A stretch of 8,391 nucleotides of DNA. Origin: an uncultured Saprospiraceae bacterium. Lineage in GTDB: Bacteria > Bacteroidota > Bacteroidia > Chitinophagales > Saprospiraceae. The stretch lies in assembly GCA_937942465.1 (NCBI GenBank), contig CALDEO010000004.1:1-8391 (forward strand). Reading direction: 5' to 3'. Below are positions 1 to 6,400 of this stretch, in pieces (within the stretch, counting starts at the first letter, position 1; each line of letters opens with the position of its first letter). The position numbers and the translations under genes are program-made. A model generated the notes under the pieces. That model did not search any database. It was not told the origin of the DNA and saw only the letters and a program-made list of their open reading frames with translations.

Positions 1-149
1 GCAGTATCGATAAAATTGACCCCATGATCTAGAGCATAATCCAATTGTTGATGTCCTTCTTTTTCTGAATTTTGTCGACCAAAAGTCATTGTACCTAAGC
101 ATATTACGCTTACATCTACATCCGTCTTTCCTAACTTTCTATATTTCAT
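1..149 (-). CDS. Aldo/keto reductase, Tas-like, N-terminal fragment cut by window edge
   Basis: Reading leftward from an ATG at 149, the first 49 codons are open and run off the window. The protein begins MKYRKLGKTDVDVSVICLGT and continues with a GTMTFG motif, then QNSE, QLDYALDHGVN and FIDTA. This is the N-terminal beta-strand and first helix of the NADPH-dependent aldo/keto reductase barrel. The GTMTFG...QNSE...QLDYA order is particularly like E. coli Tas. The catalytic Tyr/Lys/His residues lie beyond the edge, so activity cannot be judged. The family reduces aldehydes and ketones in the cytoplasm, but the substrate is unknown. The gene diverges from the one starting at 305 across a 155-base spacer. 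An imperfect -7-like element (TTCTTTTG on the minus strand, 187-194) lies upstream. The family call is strong, the subfamily call moderate. Confidence 0.88.
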   Translation of the reverse strand, partial: MKYRKLGKTDVDVSVICLGTMTFGRQNSEKEGHQQLDYALDHGVNFIDT

Positions 150-304
150 ATTGATCTTATTAGCGGTATTAATATACTCGAGAGAACAAAAGAAATGAAT
201 TTTAGGTCACCAAATGAGTTAAAATGACACTTTAATCAAGAAATTAAACAAGTGTATCACATAAATAACGTAACTTTCTATTATAATAAATCATATATAA
301 GTAC

Positions 305-1108
305 ATGGGAATTTTTAGTGAAATCAAGAAACTTTTGTTCGCCTCTACATCTGTAGCTAAGTCAGCAGCAGATATGGCAACTGACAGCATCAATGAGGCT
401 GGTAATGAGCTAGGAAACAAAACTAAAGACGCATTTAACAGTGCAAGCGAACAGTTAACAAATAAGACATCAGGTCTACGAGATTCTGTATTGGATAAGG
501 CAGATGATCTCTGGGAGCAATCCAAGGATATGAGTACTGATGCAATAGAGTCTCTCAAAAACAATGACCTCACCAAGCAAGTCACTGACAAGCTAGGTGA
601 CCTCAAAGATGATCTAGCCAATAACGACATGGTTAAGAAGGCCGCAGCATTCACTGAGAGTATAGGTGTCGACGTAATAGGAAAAGGAAATGAACTCTTA
701 GATAAAGCTGGCGATGTAGCTGGTGATCTCGGCGATAAAGCGAATGTCCTTAAAGATAAAATCGTAGATCGTGCCAATGAAATAAAAGAAGACGTCTCCG
801 AAAAGGTAGATGATATGGTTGCTAAAGAGAAAGTAGCTGAAGCCATTGATGAATCAAAAATAGAAGGTGGATTTGCCAAGGAAACATTGAATACTGGCGA
901 CTCACTACTAAAAGGTACGGATGACTTCTTTTCAAGAGCTTCAAAGTTTGCTGATGGTGAGCATGATGCTTTTAATGAAGGCAAAATGGATATTACACAA
1001 GGTACTCCTGAAACTAAAACTCCGGCTATAGCAGCTGGGTTTACAGATCTAGATGGAGACGGTAATGAAATGATAGATGACGCATTGGTCATCGGCGAAG
1101 AAGAATAA
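305..1108 (+). CDS. Charged, cysteine-free helical protein (LEA/apolipoprotein-like) with terminal EF-hand-like loop
   Basis: I do not recognise a named family. The 267-residue protein has no cysteine, a single tryptophan, and only two prolines, both near residues 235-240. It is very rich in Ala, Asp, Lys, Glu, Asn and Leu. From about residue 20 to 220 it runs as amphipathic helical segments with recurring short units such as DKAGDVAGDLGDKA, DKLGDLKDDLA and DRANEIKEDV, as in LEA proteins and apolipoprotein-like helices. There is no signal peptide or transmembrane segment, so a cytoplasmic or membrane-surface location is likely. The C-terminus has an Asp-rich loop, DLDGDGNEMIDD (residues 248-259), resembling a single EF-hand or half a dockerin calcium site, although position 8 is Glu rather than hydrophobic. 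The start is ATG in an A/T-rich leader without a clear Shine-Dalgarno. Only 55 bases and no terminator separate it from the sigma gene, so cotranscription is possible. Desiccation, osmotic or membrane protection is inference from composition. The gene is likely real, but its function is unknown. Confidence 0.8.
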   Translation: MGIFSEIKKLLFASTSVAKSAADMATDSINEAGNELGNKTKDAFNSASEQLTNKTSGLRDSVLDKADDLWEQSKDMSTDAIESLKNNDLTKQVTDKLGDLKDDLANNDMVKKAAAFTESIGVDVIGKGNELLDKAGDVAGDLGDKANVLKDKIVDRANEIKEDVSEKVDDMVAKEKVAEAIDESKIEGGFAKETLNTGDSLLKGTDDFFSRASKFADGEHDAFNEGKMDITQGTPETKTPAIAAGFTDLDGDGNEMIDDALVIGEEE

Positions 1109-1163
1109 ATTGATAAGTTAGGCAGCGTTTTTAAAACTAAAGTAATCTATACAGTATAATAAA

Positions 1164-1724
1164 TTGTCACCATTAAAACCATATAGCATCTCTGTACTCG
1201 AGTTAATCGAGGCTTGTCTCTCCGATGATCGGACGGCACAGAAGGAGCTATTTGAACTTTATGCGCCTACTATGATGGCACTGGCACTGAGATACTGTAG
1301 AGATAGTCATGAAGCCGAAGATGTACTGCAGGAGGGATTTGTAAAAATCTTTTCTAATTTATATCAATATTCCGGTAAGGGAAATTTTGAAGGTTGGATG
1401 AAAAAAATATTCATCAATATCGCTTTAAAAAACAAAACCAAAAAATCGTATACCAACGAGATACCTGGACTTGACCCATATATGGAAACAAGCGTAATGC
1501 CGACAATCATAGACTCTCTATCAGAAGATGAAATCACTCAAGTGATCGACAGTATGCCTGAAGGATACAAAAGAGTATTCAACTTGTACGTCATAGAGGG
1601 TTATAGCCATAAGGAAATAGGTGAACTATTAAAAATCGGTGAAAGTACATCACGTAGCCAGCTTGTAAAAGCTCGTAAAATGATGCAATCGAAATTGTTG
1701 AATTCCCAAAAGCTTGCAGTTTGA
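1164..1724 (+). CDS. ECF-type RNA polymerase sigma factor
   Basis: This 186-residue protein has the two-domain layout of an extracytoplasmic-function sigma factor. Region 2 spans about residues 27-92, with DVLQEGFVKIF at 53-63 (core-polymerase contact) and FEGWMKKIFINIALK near 75-89 (-10 recognition and melting). Region 4 spans about 122-176, with MPEGYKRVFNLYVIEGYSHKEIGELL leading into a helix-turn-helix (HKEIGELLKIGESTSRSQL) that would read the -35 box. No sigma-1.1 or region 3 is present, as expected for the class. The start is taken as TTG at 1164. The frame is closed by a stop at 1143-1145, no ATG or GTG lies between, and the next in-frame ATG is residue 37, inside region 2. The stop overlaps the start of the next gene. 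Such factors redirect transcription in response to envelope signals and are usually held by a membrane anti-sigma, as the neighbour suggests. The target regulon is not visible here. Confidence 0.93.
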   Translation: MSPLKPYSISVLELIEACLSDDRTAQKELFELYAPTMMALALRYCRDSHEAEDVLQEGFVKIFSNLYQYSGKGNFEGWMKKIFINIALKNKTKKSYTNEIPGLDPYMETSVMPTIIDSLSEDEITQVIDSMPEGYKRVFNLYVIEGYSHKEIGELLKIGESTSRSQLVKARKMMQSKLLNSQKLAV

Positions 1725-2521
1725 AAGAATATGAAAAGATCATAAAGCAACGTCTATCATCGGCGGAGCATGCATACCCAACAGATCTTTGGAGCAAAAT
1801 ATCCGCTGATATGGATCAGCAAAAAGATCGTAAGAAGCCTATTTTCGCATGGGTTATCTTGTCATCTTTGTTATCAATATGTGTGATCGGCGTCGGTCTA
1901 TTGTTATACACTAGCACCCATAACACAAGCAATAACAAGGACCGCATCAATACTGTTGCAGTCCATGCAGAAGCTCCATTGTCAGACTCGTCTACAGGTG
2001 GTGAGTCGTTGTCTTCAAGTCTAGTTCTTGATATTGTCAATAGTGTATCATCATTTGTAGTTTCAGAAGCTACAACAAGTACTGGCAAAACTGATAGTGA
2101 AAGTTCAATCAGTAACTCGATCGTCGTTAAGAGTTCTAGTAGCAATCAATCTAAAAATGTAATCGCTGCTACTAGAAATCAGAATACTCAGAACAGTAAT
2201 AGCATCGATAACAAAGCAAGCGTAAACTATACTCGATCTACGAACGCCTCTCAATCTCACCTAGATGGTATTCCTGTATTAGTAATAACTGAGGATGAAA
2301 TATTAGAAGATTTCCCAATGTTGTCTTGGATTGAAGATAAAGGTCAAAAAAATCAAGTCGAAGCTAGAAGAAGAAAATCATACAGAACGCATACTGTAAG
2401 GTTGCCTAAAAGCAGAACAAAAAGTGATATCATCACTCCACTTAAAAAGGATGTTTTATTAGTACCCGCTAATAAAAACATTGAATCAAACATCATTGAA
2501 TTAATATTAAAGGAGCAGTAA
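1721..2521 (+). CDS. Putative membrane-anchored anti-sigma factor
   Basis: This 266-residue single-pass membrane protein has a cytoplasmic N-terminus of about 40 residues containing EKIIKQRL and PTDLWSKISADMD. The spaced pattern ending in an aromatic W is common in small Bacteroidota sigma-binding heads. A hydrophobic segment, IFAWVILSSLLSICVIGVGLLLY (about 41-63), follows a KDRKK positive patch that orients the N-terminus inside. Next comes a Ser/Asn/Thr-rich linker (about 66-180) and an unrecognised tail (about 183-266) with a basic EARRRKSYRTH patch and a hydrophobic end. Its TTG start (1721-1723) overlaps the sigma stop TGA (1722-1724), which implies translational coupling and roughly matched amounts. 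The nearby ATG at 1731 is out of frame, and the first in-frame ATG is residue 31. No zinc-finger anti-sigma motif (HxxxCxxC) is visible, so the role rests on topology and gene order. The extracytoplasmic part probably senses or passes on an envelope signal. Confidence 0.78.
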   Translation: MKEYEKIIKQRLSSAEHAYPTDLWSKISADMDQQKDRKKPIFAWVILSSLLSICVIGVGLLLYTSTHNTSNNKDRINTVAVHAEAPLSDSSTGGESLSSSLVLDIVNSVSSFVVSEATTSTGKTDSESSISNSIVVKSSSSNQSKNVIAATRNQNTQNSNSIDNKASVNYTRSTNASQSHLDGIPVLVITEDEILEDFPMLSWIEDKGQKNQVEARRRKSYRTHTVRLPKSRTKSDIITPLKKDVLLVPANKNIESNIIELILKEQ

Positions 2522-2679
2522 GCAAACTGCATACAACGACTACTTTAGATTTCTTTGCAAAAGTAAGGATCGTTAGTTTATGGAAGTATCGCTTTGGGGT
2601 ACCGTATGCCATTACATCATCACTGAACTTATGGACAACGACTAACTCTCGACACTACACTATAACGCTACCCTATTAA

Positions 2680-2703
2680 ATGCTTAACAACTAAGTTAAG
2701 CAT
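2680..2703 (+). other. Perfect 9-bp stem-loop
   Basis: ATGCTTAAC at 2680-2688 pairs perfectly with GTTAAGCAT at 2695-2703 across a 6-base loop. No T-run follows, so this is not an intrinsic terminator. It may be part of a structured transcript. It is the longest uninterrupted local stem I found between 2522 and the terminator at 3100. Confidence 0.45.
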
Positions 2704-2849
2704 ACACCATCCTCTGTGTAGCGACAATAATTCAAATAGAGTTTCAATTTAATTTCAGACACTAGACAGCGAATACACAATTAATAGAGTCTTACTCGTA
2801 TAAGGCTAATCGAATGATTGGAACACTGAATTCACTTTATTAATTACTC

Positions 2850-2871
2850 TAGCCCTAATAATTAGCGGCTA
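2850..2871 (+). other. Bulged stem-loop
   Basis: TAGCC at 2850-2854 pairs with GGCTA at 2867-2871. The inner CTAA (2855-2858) pairs with TTAG (2862-2865), leaving C2866 as a single-base bulge and a 3-base loop. There is no T-run, so this is a possible RNA structural element rather than a terminator. The stem is short enough to arise by chance. Confidence 0.3.
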
Positions 2872-2980
2872 TAATATCAAGAAGGTGACTTAAAAGCTAT
2901 AAGCAACAGTGCATTAATCGGTTATAAGAGAAAAGACTTATCGAGATCTAATTAAGTATCCAATAAAATTGGCACAACTC

Positions 2981-3060
2981 ATGCAGATATAACAACAAAC
3001 TATAATGACATTAACGAAGCTCAGACTAGCTATCAACAATAGATAAAATATCGTCTGCAT
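2981..3060 (+). other. Long-range inverted repeat just before the plus-strand terminator
   Basis: ATGCAG/ATAT at 2981-2990 can pair with ATAT/CTGCAT at 3048-3051 and 3055-3060. This gives about 10 bp with a 3-base bulge (3052-3054) and encloses 57 bases. Inside the loop a small AGCT...AGCT stem (about 3018-3031) can form. The arrangement places a closed domain about 40 bases upstream of the terminator hairpin, consistent with but not proof of a folded RNA. Confidence 0.3.
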
Positions 3061-3099
3061 TCGATTTAATAAAGAATTTTTTATTCGTAATTGGGAGCC

Positions 3100-3136
3100 G
3101 CTCGTCTGAAAACGTTTCAGACGGGCCTTTTTTTTT
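3100..3136 (+). terminator. Strong rho-independent terminator, plus strand
   Basis: GCTCGTCTGAAA (3100-3111) pairs with TTTCAGACGGGC (3115-3126): 12 bp with one G-U wobble and a 3-base ACG loop. A single C and then nine T residues (3128-3136) follow. No matching T-run lies on the other side, so it works for plus-strand transcripts. It sits about 580 bases past the anti-sigma stop, far for an ordinary operon end, which suggests a long 3' tail or a separate RNA upstream. Confidence 0.9.
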
Positions 3137-3398
3137 ATGAAGACGGGCTCTTCAATTTTATTATAAAAATTGAGGGTTTCTGATTCTTCGAATCTGGTTT
3201 CTTGGTTTCCAGGTTAGGTAGCTTAAGTATATTTTGAAATTATCATTGCCAATTCTATGTACCCTTTTCTACAAACGTTTTGGATCTCATTATTTCGACG
3301 GCCTTTATCTAGTTTCATTAATACTCTATCCTTATCTTTCTATAAGGACTAAAATTGCCTACTCCTTTTTTGATTACACTTTATTATAAAACAGACAC
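3137..3398. other. Spacer between convergent terminators
   Basis: No gene is seen in this spacer, which lies between the plus-strand terminator and the minus-strand terminator. Its left end holds overlapping alternative hairpins: TGAAGA/TCTTCA at 3138-3154, and CTTCAATTTT (3150-3159) with AAAATTGAGG (3166-3175). A further 7-bp stem (TCCTTAT/ATAAGGA) lies at 3329-3348. None is followed by a good T-run. Nothing else was recognised. Confidence 0.5.
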
Positions 3399-3435
3399 AA
3401 AAAAGCCAAACCTTAATTGCATAAGATTTGGCTTT
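3399..3435 (-). terminator. Strong rho-independent terminator for the large secreted-protein gene
   Basis: On the minus strand, a 14-bp stem (arms 3422-3435 and 3402-3415) with a 6-base loop is followed by a run of six T residues (A3399-A3404 on the plus strand, partly inside the stem). The pair 3426/3411 is a U-G wobble only in minus-strand RNA and would be a C-A mismatch in plus-strand RNA, which supports the direction. It lies about 33 bases past the stop of the gene ending at 3468. Confidence 0.92.
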
Positions 3436-3467
3436 AACTAGTTATAACATTTATATCAAAAGTAGAC

Positions 3468-6400
3468 TTACAATTTCACCATTCGGTGAACTGCACTTTT
3501 ATCACTATTCTTAAATTGTATAAAATAGATTCCTGATTTTAACTCAGACACATCTAGTCGTCCCGTTGATAGTTTATTATCTGTTCTGATCAACTTACCT
3601 GAGATATCAGTAATTCTCATTTGGAAGCTCTCAGTAGTACTCATATTTATATTCAATACTTCCTGTACAGGGTTGGGGTATATGCTTATACCCAAGTCAA
3701 ATACCGTACTCACTCCACTTGTAAACTGCACCATAATATCACCAGTCTCAATCATACAACCATTGGCATCTGTGATGATACATGAGTATACTTCCGCAAT
3801 CAATGCTTCTTGATCTTTGGTCGTACTACCGTTGGACCATAAGTACGTATATGGTTCTACTCCTCCACTTACATCTAAGATGATACTACCGTCCATGGCT
3901 GAAGAAGAGCTTGCATTTTCTGACTGATTGGTTGCAACGATCGCATCAGGCGAGTTGATAACTACCGTACCTGTGATCTGTGTATCTACTGCGTCAATAA
4001 CGTTGTAAGAATATACACCATCTGCAAGGTCTGTTAACTCTGATTGATCTGAACTAAATCCATTCGGTCCAGTCACTTCTATTGTAAATTGTGGCAATCC
4101 ACCTTGCACATCAATACTTATACTACCATCTATAGCATCATTACAAAGGTTATCTACCTTAGTTACAAATGCATTCATAGCTGCTATGTGTTGGTATTCT
4201 GTACACTCCTCGTCACTACCACAATCATTCGTGACAACGAGACAAATAACGTAGAGCTGTGTCTCATCTAAGTCTATATCTAGCGTAATATCGGTACTTA
4301 CCTCCACTCCATCTACTAGCCATGAGTAGGTACTATTATTACTTTGGGCAGCTTCTAGATTAAGACTTTCAGCGGTTACTTCTTGTTGTATTCCTGCTAA
4401 AGGTAAATCTATAATTTCAATCAATTCTTGCTGAATCTCTTGTTGACATCCCGTCGCAAGTAATGTTACAATCGCTGTATATGTACCCGGTATATCTGTA
4501 TCTAAAGTACTATCCGTCCCTACTTCCTCACTATCTACATCAAGCCACTTTACAGAATATTCAGCTGCGTCGTTTGCTATATTCAATGCGATACTCCCTA
4601 CTTGATTGGTACAAGTGATCGGACTCAATGCAGTATCAATATAGTCCACTGTTGCAGTATTCAATAGTACATTGGCCTCAGCATTACCGATACATGAGTT
4701 GATCGTTGACTGTACCGCAACTGCATAGACACCTGCATCAGATACTTCTATTGTGTTAGTAGTCCCTACTACAGCGCCAGTAGCATCAGTCCATACCAGC
4801 GTATAATCTCCCATAGGCAAGTCAACATCTACAGTAAGACTCGTAGTCGCTTGATCACAAGTCAACTCCTCGAAGTCTACAGCATTAATCATTGGGATCA
4901 ATGTATTCTCAACTACGACTACTTGAGATGTAGTGCTACATCCACTGCCATTGTTGATAGCTTCGATAGTATAAGTCCCAGCAGTGAATACTTCCACTGA
5001 TGTTTCATTGTTTATATTTATAACATTACCGTTTTCATCTTTCCATATAATATTGTCAGCATTATCGTCTACCATCGCATTGATTGTAGCTGATCCACTA
5101 TCACAATCTAACGTACCCGCTGTAATGTTGCTGATCATTGCTGATGTCACATCCATATCCACGGTACTCGTTGTTGAGCTTTCGCAGCCATTAGGCGCTA
5201 GCGCAGTAGCTGTATAATCTCCGGCATTGGATACGGTTACACAAGTACTATTAACAACTTGCCCATCAATAAGCCATGACACATCGTTATCGATATCTGT
5301 AGTTGCACATAACTCAATTGCTTGAGTCGTACAATTGATCTGACCACTATTGGTACTGATTATTGGTATACCACCTGTAGAGCTTATAGAAATAAATGCC
5401 TCTGCACCACATGTCGATGATGTATTGGTTGATCTATGCATATAATCTCCAGCAGTCGTTGCCTCTAGTATTGATTCTGTACCTACAAGGGCACCGTCTA
5501 ACAACCACTCATGATTGATCGTACTCCCAGTCTCAAATGCTTCTAAGGTGATAAAGGGATTATCACAATTGATTTCATCAGCACTTGCACTAAATTCGGC
5601 GTTAGGAGCTTGTAGCTGTGGTATTACTACCACCTCTTCTACCGAGCAACTATTGCCATCGTAGACTGTCAATTCGTAAGTACCTGGAGATAAGTTTTCA
5701 AAAGTATTAGTAGTAACAAAACTAGCTCCTATTGTATAGGCATATGGAAATACACCTGCATTAACATTAACTCCTAAAGATCCGTTATTAGTACCCTCAC
5801 AGGTACCTACCACATCATTGCTCAATGTCATAGGTGTTGGTTCTTCAAGTTCAAAAAACGCAGTATTGGTACACCCTAAAATATCTGTTACTGTCACCTC
5901 ATAGAATCCACTAGAAAGGCCTAAAACAGTCGCTTGATTATTGCCATCACTCCATTCATAGGTATAGTCATTGCTCCATCCGCCAGTAGTACTGAGCGAG
6001 ACGATACCATCCCACCCTTCTGCACAACTTACTGCTTGATCAACATTTGGAGTTATGATCATATTGGGATTATAGTCTTCAGTATCTATAAATATGGGTC
6101 CTACATTGATAAAGTATCCTGAGCCATCTGTAACAGTAACGCTGTATTGTCCACCTGATGCATTGGTAAGATCTTCGCTAGTACTCCCATCACTCCATTG
6201 ATATCCTATAAATCCAGATCCTGAGGTAGTTGTCAAATCTATAGAACCAAAGTCAACACAAGACTGATCCTCAGCCTCAAATGTCGTTGCCATTGGGAAA
6301 GAATTGTCTATTATATTCTGAAAAGAAGATGAACTTGTCTGCCCAGTCTCCCAGACTCTCTTGTCTATGGCATTGATCAGATAGATCGTAGGATAATACC

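Larger units (their letters stand above)
2522..3099. other. Non-coding stretch with several hairpins, ending at a terminator; candidate RNA or long 3' region
   Basis: No convincing gene was found. All three plus frames carry frequent stops. The best open run (about 2500-2677, plus strand) lacks a start codon, and the short ATG reading frame at 2580-2645 would give only 21 residues. Several inverted repeats are visible: 2680-2703 (9 bp), 2788-2807 (7 bp with one G-U), 2850-2871 (5+4 bp with a bulge), 2960-2972 (5 bp), and a long-range pairing of 2981-2990 with 3048-3060. No tRNA, tmRNA, RNase P or SRP RNA signature was recognised. Because a strong plus-strand terminator follows at 3100, the stretch may be an independent RNA, a long 3' end of the sigma/anti-sigma transcript, or a decayed gene. 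Chance hairpins are expected in sequence this A/T-rich. Confidence 0.4.

Noticed and set aside
187..278. Promoter-like elements in the divergent spacer: TTCTTTTG (minus, 187-194) and TAACTTTC (plus, 271-278)
   Set aside because: Each misses the -7 consensus by one base. The minus one has a TTTG 16 bases upstream, slightly too close, and the plus one has no -33 partner. They are possible but not strong enough to annotate.
244..1092. Long minus-strand open frame (282 codons) opposite the helical protein gene
   Set aside because: Its product is a Ser/Leu-rich low-complexity sequence with no recognisable domain, as expected from reading Asp/Lys/Glu/Ala-rich codons backwards. The plus-strand frame has a coherent helical design and an EF-hand-like end.
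1591..2145. Two minus-strand open frames over the sigma/anti-sigma genes
   Set aside because: They are antisense to well-supported genes, have no domains, and show compositions typical of reverse reading.
2580..2645. ATG-started 21-codon frame in the non-coding stretch
   Set aside because: It is too short, with no signal, membrane segment or known peptide pattern and no supporting context.
2522..3099. Known housekeeping RNA (tRNA, tmRNA, RNase P, SRP RNA)
   Set aside because: No T-loop/CCA, tmRNA ends, RNase P core or SRP apical-loop motif was found on either strand.
4089..6122. Three short plus-strand open frames inside the large secreted-protein gene
   Set aside because: Each has 60-77 codons, is fully antisense to strong coding sequence, and has no recognisable product.
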